64,000 bases of DNA from Diogma glabrata. Its lineage: Eukaryota; Arthropoda; Insecta; Diptera; Cylindrotomidae. This document shows, one piece after another, positions 1-12,730 of this stretch. The translations under genes were made by a program, and so were the position numbers. Each line of letters begins with the position of its first letter. Within the stretch, counting starts at the first letter, position 1. The DNA lies in the NCBI GenBank assembly GCA_963693315.1, contig OY856186.1, positions 456,255,217 to 456,319,216 on the forward strand, read 5' to 3'. The notes under the pieces are model-generated. The model had not been told where the DNA came from. It did not search any database and worked only from the letters and a program-made list of their open reading frames with translations.

Positions 1-672
1 AGTTTAGATTTGATATAATCAACGACTTGATCGTTTGTAGACGAAAGGTGAAGCCGGGAAACAAATATTTGCTTAAGAGGGGGTACAACGTTAAGAGTAG
101 GAGAGGAAGGAATGTTAATGGGGTCGGAATTGGTGGGACCAGGGTTGAGAACAATATTATTAATTAAAGGGTCATTAATAGGGACAGAAATACATTTGGA
201 TTTTTTGCGAAGAGTTATATTTTTGAGAGGGTCAACAATGGGCTCAACATTAGTAGGCAAGATGTCAGATGGGGTACAAGCTTTTGTCGTTGATTGGATG
301 GAAATTTCTATAGGTGCAACCGAAGTCGTATCAAAGTCAACTATTGTGACATTAGATTGAGGAAAAACGGAAAATTTATTAAAGAGATCATTCGTGGAAG
401 AAAAATGTTCAGATACATTAAAAAAATTCTTAATGACTTTTTATGAATTCTTGACCTACACGGTTCATATTCCGAGCTAAAACACCTAAATTTACTTTCC
501 TACAATCAATACAGTACCAACAAACCCCAGAATCAGCTTTACTAACAAGCTCAAATGTGGAAGCTAAAACACCGACATATTTAGGATGATAGAGCCTTTC
601 ACAAGCTCCCGAGCACATATAAAGTACATCGGATTTAACTGAGCTACATACCTTGAAATCACAGGATGGCAT
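1..672 (-). pseudogene. LINE ORF1 protein with PHD-type zinc finger, frameshifted, continues past window start
   Basis: The reading runs from 672 down to 1. The first 80 residues carry a cysteine-rich finger: C4, C9, C20, C24, H29 and a closing CWYCIDC cluster near residues 51-57. This is the PHD-like finger found at the N-terminus of ORF1 proteins of some insect Jockey/CR1-type retrotransposons. The residue two after H29, where a Cys ligand is expected, is Tyr32. The frame stops at 430-432, but the neighbouring frame is open from about 440 to 1, with a Ser/Pro/Asn-rich linker and then an IFVSRL start typical of the second ORF1 domain. One small indel in an A-run near 437-441 therefore explains the break. 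It could also be an assembly error. ORF1 proteins bind the element RNA. The element's ORF2 would lie outside the window. Confidence 0.75.
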
Positions 673-1204
673 AATGAATGGTAAAAGACAAACCTTTTTT
701 TATTAAACACAAAAAAAAAAAATAAAAATAAAAAACTGTAAGCACCCTGTAATTATAATTAATTTTTAAAAGGCAAAACAATGGGCCTTTCTTCAGTTTA
801 TTGCGATTTGTTTGCAATAAAAAAACACAAATCACAATGAAATAACAACAACAAAAACTAATTGAACTTGTTGGTTAGGTTAGGCATGTAGCACAAAGAA
901 TTACTGCTATTTGCTTATATGTATATAAGGACTATATGTAATTTTTTTTTATTTGTTTGAAAATATGAATTGATTATTTAATTATTTATACCCAACTCAG
1001 CCAAAAAAAAAAAATAAACAAACATTCTAAGATTTAGATTTAGATTATAAATAAATTAAATTAAAAATTGCACAAAACTTCGATCACCATTAGTTGTAAA
1101 CTTATTTAAGAAAAAACAAGAAAAAATTAAATTCAAATACTTTAATAAAATTAAAATTAAAAAATTAAACAAAAACAATCACGACAGAATAAACACACGT
1201 CTAC
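673..1204. other. A+T-rich spacer, nothing recognised
   Basis: Low-complexity A/T-rich sequence between two minus-strand LINE fragments. It could be the 5' UTR of the PHD-type element. No promoter or coding signal could be supported. Confidence 0.4.
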
Positions 1205-1868
1205 TCAACTTCGTTGATAACTGATAACTGAAACTTTAAATTGTACCAAGAAAGGATCATTTGTCAAGAACAAATCAAGTAGGTTACTACTTTGTCCAGG
1301 AATGTCAGGTACTCTCGTAGGCTGGTCTATAATTTGTGCATAATTATGATAAACAGCAAAAAGCTCAGCCTGTCTACCTATATCGTTAGTAGTAGAGCTG
1401 TGTATGAGCCATTCTTTATTGTGAACGTTAAAGTCACCAAGAACTATAAACTTTGCGTTAGGATACTCAGTCAATCTATCTATTTTTCGGATAGATCATG
1501 AAACAAGTTGATATTCTCAAGTGAGTTAGGTGAACGATAAAGACCAAAGACAAACAACGATTGATTAGAACAACAAATTTTAAGGGATACCATATTGTGG
1601 TATTTTGAATTTAATTCAAAATTTTTAATTCTAACGTATGGAATGGTGTTTCTGATACACCACCACCATGCTTGAAATAAAAGGAGGATTCTAGATCATA
1701 ATGAGGACAAAGGTATTTACTACGATCTAGAGTTACAGTTCGGTCACTGATTATCGTTTCAGCTAAGAAAAGAATGTCGGGGTTAAAAGTTTCCAGATAT
1801 TGATGAACTGAATGAAGATTGACATTTAATCCTCTTATGTTGGCAAAATTTATTGATAATTTCGTCAT
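1205..1868 (-). pseudogene. LINE ORF2 fragment: EEP (AP-like) endonuclease, two frameshifts
   Basis: Read from 1868 downwards, the N-terminus has the ANIRGL start and the LAETI segment holding the catalytic Glu, followed by KHGGGV. Near 1650 the frame shifts and continues through a stretch including NMVSLKI and VFGLYRSPNS. Near 1480 it shifts again in an A-run and continues with LGDFNVH, the metal-binding GDFN motif, and a DQPTRVP segment. Together these are the successive motifs of the exonuclease-endonuclease-phosphatase domain that nicks target DNA in Jockey/CR1-type retrotransposition. The first break removes several bases; the second looks like one missing base. The end of the domain and all of the reverse transcriptase are absent, so this is a dead fragment. 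It lies upstream of, and on the same strand as, the PHD ORF1, an order that implies two different insertions. Confidence 0.8.
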
Positions 1869-2488
1869 TACAAATAAACAATTTATTTTTAGCCTTAAAA
1901 TAAATTTCAACAAAATCAACACAAAACAATTAAATCGAAAATATCTAAATTGGCAATTCTAACAGCTGGATAACTCGATATTATGTCTAAGTTTACTGTC
2001 AAAATTGCCAGTCCGGACAATGGAAAATTTAAAAGTTGTTAAAACACATAAAAATTCGAAAAACCTAGATTTAAACACAGACGAAACCTGAGAGAAAACA
2101 AAACTAGAGAGAAATACAAAACCTGAGAAGAAAAACTGACAAACAGAAAAATTTGCTTGCAATAAACAAACCAACAATCAAACCAACGTAAATACAATTA
2201 ACAATTAATGTAACGCTAGTACAATTAATTTATTTGAGTAGAGAGAAAAGTGAAACCCCAATTATATTCGAATTAATCACAAAATCTAAATTGACCGAAC
2301 TACAAACCAAAGACTTGGATTCATTTCTAAATCTTAGCTTAGTTTGTCCTTTATGCATTAATACATTAATCATCATGAAAATTTGAGAAGTTGTTGTGTC
2401 CAATTAATTTGCTTTTTAATTAACCATCGTTTTAAACGGTAGTTTGCTTTGATCAATGTTTTTTTTATTGAACATAATTTTTATGAAA
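1869..2488. other. A+T-rich spacer
   Basis: No convincing coding frame, repeat pair or RNA gene seen. Short open frames on the minus strand here look like chance. Confidence 0.4.
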
Positions 2489-3225
2489 TTAAAAATAACG
2501 TAAGAAAGATAGTATAACCTGTAACAATTACATTTGTATATCAAAATTATATGTATTCGAATGGGTAGAGTTGTAACACCAAAATTTTACTCACTTATAA
2601 ACTATAAAAAAAAATCTCACAGAATTTTTCATAAATTTAATTTTTATTTTGAAATACCAACTAGTTTCGGACTTCAAAAGTCCATCGACATGGGTTTTTA
2701 ACAACCCAACAATCTTTGAGTTGTTAAAAACCCATGTCAATGGACTTTTGAAGTCCGAAACTAGTTGGTATTTAAAAATAAAAATTAAATTTATGAAAAA
2801 TTCTGTGAGATTTTTTTTTATAGTTTATAAGTGAGTAAAATTTTGGTGTTACAACTCTACCCATTCGAATATATAATGTCTTACTCACGTAACTCCGACA
2901 ACAATATTGAGTATATTAAAATTATATGTATTGGAATTTTATCAATTATCATCTTCACTAAATATGTTGTCGGTTTGGAATTGTATGTAATACATGTTTC
3001 TAAAATTAAGTGAAAACTTAATACTTGTAACTTGATACTTGATAAAATCGATTATATCGGTTTAAAGCTCACAATTACAAGACGAAAATCATATAAATTC
3101 TATACAAAGAAGCATGGCTTATGTATGATTAAACATGGATGGCAATCATGATAAATAAAATAATTAAAATGGTGGCACTTAGCCAATAGTGATTTGCAAA
3201 CGGCAACAATGCACAATTCTCTGTT
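2489..3225 (-). repeat. Dispersed repeat 'Rep-A', copy 1, interrupted by a MITE
   Basis: The flanks 2489-2550 and 2876-3225 are the reverse complement of sequence at 54538-54955, and 2876-3225 also resembles 58835-59090. Diagnostic stretches include GATTGCCATCCATGTTTAAT, ATCGATATAATCGAT and the end GTTATACTATC. In copy 1 the 3' portion is split by the palindromic MITE at 2551-2875. Copies differ by small deletions. The coding capacity and the class of mobile element are unknown. Confidence 0.7.
2551..2875. mobile_element. Palindromic MITE, about 325 bp
   Basis: Two nearly identical arms of about 150 bp form one long hairpin centred near 2713. The outer ends read ATTCGAATGGG and its reverse complement, followed inward by TAGAGTTGTAACACC. 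It contains no coding sequence. It sits inside a copy of Rep-A, so it is younger than that copy. Confidence 0.8.
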
Positions 3226-4073
3226 AACTTTTACTTTCCCATATTCAAATATAAATATGTTTGAGACATAAGTTATTTTTATGAGTAACAATAATACGAG
3301 GTAATAAAAAGGTACGTAATAAAAAAATTATTTTGACAATTATTTGGTTTACATTGTGAGGTTAGTGTGTGTAGTTAGCGGTTTATCGTTCTGACTTGTT
3401 TCTCATTTATTCTACTAATACGATCCAAATACTACTAATACGATATCAATTGATTGCGATTGCCAATGAAGGTTTCATTTCTGCCGTGTGGTCTTAAGCA
3501 CACTCTCTGTTTTTTTTTTAGATTTTTTTTATTATGTTTTAACATTTACTAAAATATAAATCATAACGCCAAGATCTAAAATTCCAAAAATTGCCTCAAA
3601 TATGCCCCTTATATGATCCGATAATCATCGCACAGCACAGGTTCTGCTTTATCGTACTATTAAAATTAATTTGTACTGACCCCAACAATAAACAGTCCGC
3701 TTATCAAATAATCATAAACACCAAAGTCTATTAATTCTTATCTTTTTTATGTTATTCATGACAGTTATGACAGTATTTATATAACATCTCTATATCACGT
3801 CATCAGACACCACAACAACAATAACATGTATGTTTTTTCTAATTTACATTTTCAATAAATTCAAGAATTTCAAAACTCTCCTAATAACATTGCCTAAAAC
3901 CAAAAACTGATTTTCCAATCATCAGATAAAATAAACATTTCCTTTCTATTTGATTTTTCCATTTTATTTACATATTTGTAAATGCTAAAAATGTTGATGT
4001 GATTACTCCAACACACATGTACGTTATCTAGTTCTCCATTTCAAAACAAAACAAAATTTTAGCTCAATTTTCA
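3226..4073. other. A+T-rich spacer
   Basis: No gene, tandem repeat or transposon end recognised. Confidence 0.4.
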
Positions 4074-5852
4074 ATTTCAATCAGCGCTGTCGCGATGCAA
4101 TAATTTTCCGTGCCTCAGAGGTTCTTGCTGAGTGCCTTTCGGTGCCCCAATTAAATATACTAAAATTCTAGTTAAGAAAGATAGATATCCTCGATTTTTT
4201 CAGCATTCAGCTGTTATTGCTTACATGATGCTAGGGTTTCTGGTTACTGCTTAAGCCGGGCATTCACATACAACAAAAACAGAATTTCATACAAATTTGA
4301 TAGCAAAAAATTCTGTTGCTGTAAAATTTGTATGGAATTCTGTTTTTGTTTTAAGTGATTTTCAGCCTTTAACAGTAGCAGTAAAACAGCTGTTTTTATG
4401 AAAAAAATCAAAAACATAAAGCTGTTTTTGAAAGGCTGTTTTTAAATTTAAATTTGAAGTCTCGCAAACAAATTTGAAAACGCGATATTCTTTTCCATGC
4501 GTTCAACGTAACAATTAAATTTTATTTGAACATTGTAATGCGTTTCAACAAAGCAATTATATATTGCACAAAACGCTTATTTATATTTGTTCGCTATACT
4601 AAAGATAAAATGTGGAAGTGAGAAGAGTCAGAGAAAGTGTAATTCACCTTGATGTAAAAAGTCGCTGGAACTGAATCTCAACATTGCTTAATTGATGAAG
4701 ACAAGACTTTATTGCAATTTAATCCAATTAACAACGTATTGGATTAGTATCCTTAAGATATCGACGTGTGTTATTGCAACCGTACAAAGAAATATTATTT
4801 TCAAGGAATCTTTGCACAAAAACGATAACATATTATGTGACACAGTGTTGCTACACAGTGTTGTGTAGGTTCTTACCAGAGAAGATTCAACACTGATGAG
4901 CACTGACACAATATTAGAATTCATTCTTTTTAAGAATAATGAAATAAGTAAGAAGTTGATGGACAATTTGAAGATTCAAATTGATGAACTTTGGAACGCA
5001 GAGGTTAATCATTTATTAGGTTGCCATTAAAACTCTACGATCACGCCATCCAGAGCTACACTAATTTTTGCAGGTACGTTGGCGTTGGCATCTGTTTTTG
5101 ACGTCAATGATGATGAAATTATTAAAACACCTACCAATAATTTATACAAGTGAATTTTAACTGTACAATATGAATTTAATGTATTGCTTCAGAAAAATGA
5201 ATCACCAAGAGACCCCTGGACAAGACAATTTCAAGTGATGAAAGGCTAAATTTTCGGTATTTTCTCTGTTTTCTATCCCTCCATTCAGTCAGAAAATTAC
5301 AATTAAACCAATATCTTTGGATGTGGAAAGAGCATTTTCAGTGTGTGCCAACTTCTGTAAAGGTCACGTTTTTTAACTAAGTCGTTATCAGCGCTTGTAT
5401 TTTTAACATATTACTGTAAAAAATAAAATATATATTAAAATTTAACTTAAACTTTCATAAAACATTAGAAAAAAAAGTAAAACAGCTTTTAACAGCCACA
5501 AAAACCCCTAGAACGGTTGAGGTATAAACGCCCATGGAACAAATTAGCTGTAAGCGAATTGAATATAATTTTTTTTGACGTTTGTTGATGAAAAAATTCG
5601 CCACAAATTTTCCATACTAAAAAGTGAAAACCCGTAACAGATTTTGACAATTTTTTCAAAATTAAGAAAAAAAAAACATCTATAAAAACAAAAAATCCAA
5701 CATTAACAAAATTATATTCTTATGTTTTTAGTGTTTTAATTTATATTTTTTTTTCGGTGCCCCTTGGTGCCTTTGAATTACAAAGTGCCCTGCTTTCTAT
5801 TAAAGTGCCCGAAAGGCACTATAGTGCCCCTTTCGGCAGCGCTGATTTCAAT
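4074..5852 (+). mobile_element. Complete hAT-type DNA transposon, inactive, with 8-bp target duplication
   Basis: The element runs from 4082 to 5844. Both ends carry CAGCGCTG in inverted orientation, and it is flanked by identical 8-bp direct repeats ATTTCAAT at 4074-4081 and 5845-5852. An 8-bp duplication is the hallmark of hAT insertion. Subterminal regions on both sides are rich in GTGCC/GGCAC motifs (GTGCCTTTCGG, GGTGCCCC), likely transposase binding sites. Inside is an inverted pair near 4275-4355 (CAAAAACAGAATTTC and its partner). A decayed transposase C-terminus lies at about 5308-5424. At 1.76 kb without a long open frame it cannot encode an active transposase. Confidence 0.9.
5308..5424 (+). 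pseudogene. Remnant of hAT transposase C-terminal dimerisation region
   Basis: One frame gives PISLDVERAFSVCANFCK, matching the conserved segment of hAT transposases in which a V/IER-x-FS motif precedes the dimerisation helices. After a stop and a frame shift near 5374 the next frame gives LTKSLSALVFLTYYCKK, the usual downstream helix. Upstream stretches within the element have many stops. The order and spacing fit a hAT C-terminus, agreeing with the terminal repeats and the 8-bp target duplication. Confidence 0.65.
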
Positions 5853-8714
5853 CGATCAATCGACCCACACACACCCAACTAACTATTCATGAAATACGTC
5901 ACGTCACGTTCGATGTTTGTTATATCGTTTGTTGGTTCTAGTATTTTTCGGAATAAAAAAACGCAACAAAAATTATCCTGATAATGCTTGGAGGATTAAC
6001 ATTTATACGATTTCATGCAAAGCGAATTAAAGAGGTGTTGGAATAATAATAAAAGATTTTCTACACGAAGGTGAGATGATAAATAATATGCTGTAATGAT
6101 TGGTAGAAACTATAAATGAATTTGATTTTATTATTAAACATAAGACATTCTTTATTGTATTTCTGAAAATGTTTCTCAAAGGTTTTCACACAAAAATGCT
6201 TCCGAAGCCCTTCAGTATTACCAAGAAACTTTTGTCTTTTTAATTAAAGTTATGCATGTTTAGTGGTAATTAATAAAAAACGTCTCCAAATATTCAGAAA
6301 TTTAAAAGTTTTGGACTGCAGGTAACGAAATACACCTATAGTCAGTTTTAAAAATATAAATGAGAAGGGTTGTAACTTGTAACGGAGAACAAATACTGGA
6401 TGTGAGGCATGAATATTACCTTATGCTTATTTACTTTCAAACATTTTTAAGACGCTCAATAAATACGACAGCTAAATATTGCAATAAAATGGAGTGTTTA
6501 ACAGTTATAGAACATAGACTAATGCTTTCTTTACAAATTAATTTTAAATTTATTTTACAAACTTGGATTTATAAACTCGAAATAACAACAAAAGACTAAT
6601 TTTGTTTTCTTTACCAATATTACGTGGCCAAAATTGAAAGCTTTTGTATTTATGGTAAAGAAATTAGAAAAACCAATAAAAATTCAAAGATCAACGTGAC
6701 GTGAATTTATTGCATATAAATATGTATGTCTGTCTGACTGTAGATAAAACTTCGTAAATATCTGTCTAATAAATTTTTTTGTAGGTGAAAGAATATTTTT
6801 TTTTTTATTTCTTATCTATTTTAATGTTGATAAGAAAAATTCTTGTCACATAAAATAGATGAAATTGGTTTAATTCAAATTCTTCTGAGAAGAGATTTAT
6901 AATGAGATGGTCTTCATATAGAAAAGAATTGAAAAAATATATAAAATGTGAGGATTTACGAGTAGTTGTGTTTCCTTTGCTGTACAAAATAAAATGCCAA
7001 TGATTTTGGTTTGTAAAGTTTCAATATATTGGAATAATGGTTACTTGACAGTTAATCCCAGATCATGTCATCAAACCACTTATATTCACTTTTAACATTA
7101 TTTCACGAAGATCCACATCAACAAACTTATTTATTTTAACATATCCAACGTCAAAAATGTCATAAAAGTTCTTTTTGCATATTTCAACTAATTTTAATCT
7201 CAGAAAGTTTTTCCACTTATAGTACTTAGCACCAGTACAATAATTATCATTGTCGTGCAAAAAAAGATTAAAATTCTTTTGACTTATTTTCATTTCAAGT
7301 TTTCTCAATTTTCCTTCATTTCACGAAATTCGTGGTTTTTTTAAGACAAAGTTGATTTCTGTAGGTGTATATCGTATTATATTATTTGTATAATTTTATG
7401 TCTTTTACTGTAATTTTAATATTGTCTCACTTGAAAATCTTGAGATTAAATAACAACAACAACAAAATTGTGTAGTAATGTAAAATGGGGTGCATAATTG
7501 TTACATTTAATAATGAACAATGTGTAGATTAGAATGTTTTAATATTTTTAAGTGATTATGTTACTTTTTAAGGTATGCATGTATAATTATTTCAAATGAC
7601 TTTATATATGTGAGATTTTAACAAGAAATATATTTATGTTTAAAAAAAAAGTTGTTAAGAGATTAACATGCATAAACGAATTAAGTAAGATATAGTGAAT
7701 TATCATTATTTTAGATAATAATTAAGTGTTTTACAAAAATTGAGCTACTTAAGATAAAACTAATTTGACGTTTACAAATGGATTAAATTCTCCAATTACA
7801 AAATCTTAGTCAAAAGATTTCTTTCTTAGAAATAATAAAATTTATCTTATTGTAAAAACTTTACCAATAAAATAATTCAAGTAATTAATTCCCATCCACT
7901 ACCACCTTTCCAATTTTATTTTGAAAACATGTCTCGTCAAAACTCAAAAATGGTCGGAAAAAAATTGCAAAACTATTTTAGTAATTACAAAACAAAACTA
8001 ATTACGCAAAACCAAACAACAATTGATTTCTATTATTACAAATAAAAATTACTCATTGAAACCGAATTTAAAATTCACCAACAAAACCAACCATCACCAA
8101 ATTTCACTACGATTGGACACGCCAAAATAAAATAAAAATTAATTTATACATTTAACCGTATTACTAATTTGCCCCATTTTCAGTTGTTTTTAAATAATTT
8201 ATGTATTAAAATAATGAATAATTAAAAAAGAGAATCATCCTTCATAATGTGACAAATGTTTTTTTAATAATTAATTCATTTTACATTTTTTTTGTTTTTT
8301 AATCAAAGGTTAAATCAATTTTGTGTTTTTATGTCTCGCAGATATATATTTTGTATATAATACAATAAAAAAATAAGAAACCCTAAAAAAATAATTTAAT
8401 TAACAATTTAATAACACAAACAAATTCAATCAAATAATTTTAAAATCAGTATTCGTGTATTGAAGAGGAAGGTTGGGAAAATTTTTCGTGAGTAAGGGAA
8501 AATTTAAAAATGAACGGGATAGTTATATGTGTATTCCCTGTTTCAGGTTCGTAAGCGTAAGAAATCTAGTTTTTTCTCTTTTTCGTTATATTTTTTTTAA
8601 GGTTTTTGATTACATGAAAACTTGGGTGGAAATTTTATTGTTGAAAAATTTTATTTTCCTATAATAAATGGGCAAGGTAAATTTTGTTTTATAAATTAAC
8701 AAACTAAAAACTAC
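5853..8714. other. Long A+T-rich spacer, no recognised gene
   Basis: Only short chance open frames in very A+T-rich sequence. If the exon at 8715-8802 is real, this could be part of its first intron, because that gene is transcribed towards lower coordinates. Confidence 0.4.
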
Positions 8715-8802
8715 CTTGAAATGCTGCTTCAATTGTTATTTCAGCTTCAGAACATTTGGCTATCGCCAGTAATGTAACCGAAATTAATCCATAAAGCCAC
8801 AT
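8715..8802 (-). CDS. Probable first coding exon of a secreted or membrane protein (signal peptide)
   Basis: The ATG at 8802-8800 is preceded by CAACAAA, a good insect start context. It opens MWLYGLISVTLLAIA and continues through KCSEAEITIEAAFQ. This is a textbook signal peptide: short N-region, hydrophobic core, and a small-residue cleavage zone around CSEA. After 29 codons plus one base the sequence meets AAG|GTAGTT, a good 5' splice site, giving a phase 1 intron. A phase 1 intron just after the signal peptide is common in extracellular proteins. Without splicing the frame stops almost at once. The downstream exons were not found in this window. I do not recognise the protein. It is a host-gene candidate rather than a transposon because it lies outside any recognised repeat. 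Confidence 0.5.
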
Positions 8803-10706
8803 TTTGTTGTGTTTATTATTTGTTTCTACTATTTATCAATCAATTTCACTATATTTCACAATAAACTTAAATTTAAAAACATCACTCAGAAATAATTTTT
8901 TTTTTCTCTCTTTCTCTTTTAATTATTTTTCATTTTTGATTATAATTTTTTTTAATTTTCACAATCACACAAAAATCAAAATATATTTACATTTTTGTCA
9001 ATAACTATTTCCATTTTTTTTTTTTTTTTTTTTTTTTTTTCAAAAATAAACACTTTCTAAAAATTCAAACGTATCGTAGGAAAAATTAAACCGAAATAAA
9101 ATTAATATTTAAAAAGTCAAAAAATATTAATAATTTTTATTATTATATTAAATTTAAGGTAACGTTCAAAGAAAAACGAAAAATCTATTAAATTTTATAT
9201 AACCCGATCCGATCATAAACGCAATTGTCCTCTGACTGAAACAACAATTTTTATAAACGGAATATCTGTTATCTCAAGAATTTTCCTATATTTTTCACTT
9301 TCATTCATACGTTCAACTCCTTTTCTGGAATTTTATTTTTTGTATTTCGAAGGAGACGAGAAAAAAACATTATACGAAAATTAAAAGAAAATGTTAGAAT
9401 AAAAAATTGAAAATAGTTTTCGTAATTCGAAAATTACAATTAGAATTTCGAATTTATGTCGAATTATTGCGCATGATTATTCGAAAATTGTATTATTTGT
9501 TTTCTTTGTTTTTCATTTTTTTTTTCTTAAGTTTTTAGATTTTTATATTTTGGTTTACCTCATAGCAAAAATAGCAAAAATAAATATGAAAAAAAAATTA
9601 AATAAGGGTGAACTGGAAAAGGGATAGCCGACACAATACAATAACAGTCGACTGTTATATAAGACACCAATTTTAAACTTTTTTTGTGATGAGTATGAAG
9701 GTTTGACAGACGAGTGACTGCCACGATGCTAATAAATTAATTAATTCGGTTGGTTTAAAAATTACATACAAGTCTTTTAATATCATTTTACAGAATTACT
9801 TAACGGAGTTAAATTTTTATGATTGATTGTTTTGCTAAAAAAATCTAAAGTTGTTTTAGGTACCAGCTCTTTAAAGCCCATGGCAATGAAAAGTATTTTT
9901 TAATGTGACTCCAAAAAGATACAAAAATGATACGGCAGCAAAAGGTGTCTTTTTAGTGCAAGTGGCAACAAAAAGTTATTTTCCTAGCGCTCTAAAAAAC
10001 GGTACAAGAGAGATAAGTTTAAGTAAGGCAATAGATAATTGTATATATCACAGCTGGTGAAGTGAAAAATTTAAATTCTTAATAATATAGAAGAAGTTGT
10101 CGGTTAAGATTGATTTTATGGTGCATAGGAAGCTGTAGCTCTTTGATGATGCTACAACAGACCTTATATATTTCAAGTTTGTCGCAAATTCTATACTTGG
10201 TAGTTACCAGTACTGGAAATTGTGATATGTTCCTGGATGTTGTTCTAGCATAAGGCCCCTGCTCTATATAAATAATGTTTTTGTTTGTTTTAATAGTCCA
10301 AAATATTAAATACTTTCTTTTAAAGTCAATTTTAAACATTAATTTTAATTTAATCTGAATTTTAAATACAAAAATTATCATCGGTATCTCTTTACATAGT
10401 ACAAATCTCAAAATACAATCTGCCGATCAAACAAATTCATTCCTAATTTATAGCGAAGGTTTCATGTCTATCTCTGCCATATCAAAACTATAAATACTTC
10501 AACTACACAATCAATTATATTTTCCCCTTCACATCATTTGACAATAAAAAAAAGTTAGTGTGAATAATAAGAAATTAGTAAAACAAGGTTTTACAAATAA
10601 CATTCCCCTTAACATACATACCTACGCGAAAGTCAAAGAAGACCACAATTAATCAATTTTTGAATAATTGAATGATCCAGTTTCCCTATGATTTTTTTTT
10701 TTTTTT
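8803..10706. other. A+T-rich spacer upstream of the signal-peptide exon, with a poly(T) tract
   Basis: Would hold the 5' UTR and promoter of the minus-strand exon at 8715-8802. A run of 27 T lies at 9014-9040. A minus-strand TTATATAAAA near 9190-9200 is TATA-like but unsupported. A frame at 10079-10411 on the minus strand has A+T-driven composition and no recognised domain. Confidence 0.35.
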
Positions 10707-10824
10707 AACTTCCCGATACGGGAAGTTATTGTTTTTGGGTCGATTTTCGAAATCGGAATTTTTTTGATATCTTTACGTTTCATGACCTCCTGAAGCTGTT
10801 TAGACTATTTTTAGCTGGCAGTCT

Positions 10825-10826
10825 GT

Positions 10827-10858
<32 letters not shown>

Positions 10859-10860
10859 GT
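10825..10860. repeat. (GT)n microsatellite
   Basis: An alternating GT tract with ATGT interruptions. An equivalent shorter tract occurs at about 11395-11425 in the second direct copy, so it belongs to the repeat unit. Confidence 0.85.
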
Positions 10861-12089
10861 ATATCGCAGTGTGGAGAATTTTCGCCCAACGCTTTCAATC
10901 GATGTATCTTGTCGTAACTTAGAGCCCAGTCCTTTTCTAGCGAAATTAAATCATTTGTTTTTTAGTGGTTTCCAAAAAACTGAAAATCATCTCTTGCAAA
11001 TAAAATGATATTAATGAAGCTTCCATATTGTTTGTTATCATGTCAGACATTTATAATGACATTTGTATAAACAATTGCTATCTTAGTTTTTGAGATTTTT
11101 AACAAAATGTGAAAAAACTACGTGTTATTTTCTTTATGCAAACGAATGATATCTGGATGAAACTATTGTATGTAAATGAGCTGCAACCGCATCCGGCTTT
11201 ACTTGAATATCAAAACCCTGAGTTATTTTCTAAATTTGACAAAAAGGTCTGAGGTTCGAGAGTAGATTGCCTGGTCAACTATTTCCCGATATGAGAAGTT
11301 ATTGTTTTTGTGTCGATTTTTGAAATCGAAATTTTTATAATATCTTTACGTTTCAAGATCTTCTGAAGCTGTTTAGGCTATTTTTAGCTGGCAGTATGTA
11401 TGTGTGTGTGGGTATGTGCGTGTGTATCATCGTATGAGGACAAACATTTGTCCAACACTCTCTCAACAACGGATGATCCAATTTCAACTTCAATGGTCAC
11501 AATCGATATATCTTGGCGTAACCTACAGCCCAGTCCTTTTCTAATGAAATCAGCTCATTTATTTTTTAGTGGTTTCCAAAAAACTGAATATCATCTCTTG
11601 CAAGTATTACTAGAATAAATAATGCTATAAAGATCATTTACCTCCCATTTTGTTTGTCATCATGTCAGCCATTTATAATGACATTTGTATAAACAATTGC
11701 TATCTTACTTTTTGAGTTTTTTTAAAAAAATTTGAAAAATAGGCACTATTTTCATTACGCAAACGCATGAGAACATGATAAAACTTTTGAATTAAAATGA
11801 GCCGCAAACGCATCCGGTTTTATTTGAATATGGAAAATGTGCTATTTTGAATCAGCTATTTTCAAAATTTGGCAAAGGAGTCGGGGAGGATGTCTGTGGT
11901 TCGTTGAACAACTGTTTTTTTAGACTTCTCAGTCTTGACATTTAATTTTGTTGAAACTTAGAGCATAAGGTTTTTGTAATGTTTATACTAGTTTGGCAAC
12001 TTGTTCGAAATTTCTTCTCTCAACCCTCTCTAAGGAACATTTGAAATAATTAGCTAACCGCTATAGTTTTCGTTCAATCTTTACAACAT

Positions 12090-12730
12090 TGCTTATAACC
12101 GTGAATTTTTTCAATTTTTCGCTTCTGTAATGTTCGAAGATAAAGAGTGGGAGAGAAACAAATTTTCACATTTTTATAAATAAGTCAGAAACCTCGTTTT
12201 CGAAAAATACAAAAAAATTATTTTGAAGTACAAAAAAAATCACCTTCCATATGACACCCCACTTGTCCAAGTCAAAAATATTTTTTTTTTAAATTTCTAC
12301 TCTTTGGAGGGGGCAAAGAACAATTGAAATTATAACGACCAAAACAAATTTTTCATTTTTTTTTGCCAAGTTCCTATAACCGTGAATTTTTTTAAAAATT
12401 TTTTCTTTTGTGATGTTCGAAGATAAGTGGGGAGGACAAAACTAAAATTTCACTTTTTCTAAAATAAGTCCATTACTGTGCTTTCGAAAATTAGAAAAAA
12501 AACTGTTTTAGACTAGAAAATAACCATATGATAGCCCCCCCACTTGACATGACCAAAAATATTTTGTTTTCGTAATTTTTACTCTCAACCCACTCCAATG
12601 AACATTTAAAATTATAACAACCAAAACAAAAAAACGGATTCTTGTACGCTAAGTCCCTAAAACCTTGAATTTTTTCAATTTTTTGCTTTTGTAATGTTCG
12701 AAGTTAAGGTGGGGGACAAAAAAATAAACA
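12090..12730. repeat. Tandem repeat, period about 285 bp, about 2.3 units
   Basis: The phrases GTGAATTTTTTC...TGTAATGTTCGAAG followed by a G-rich stretch and GACAAA recur near 12100, 12375 and 12660. Between them CATATGA...CCCCACTTG and ATTATAACGACC/AACCAAAACAAA also recur in the same order. Units have diverged by substitutions and short indels. Confidence 0.75.

Noticed and set aside
112..360. Plus-strand frame
   Set aside because: It is the antisense of the Ser/Pro/Asn-rich part of the LINE ORF1 on the minus strand.
2649..2834. Open frame of 61 codons
   Set aside because: It is the palindromic MITE read through; its composition reflects the inverted repeat.
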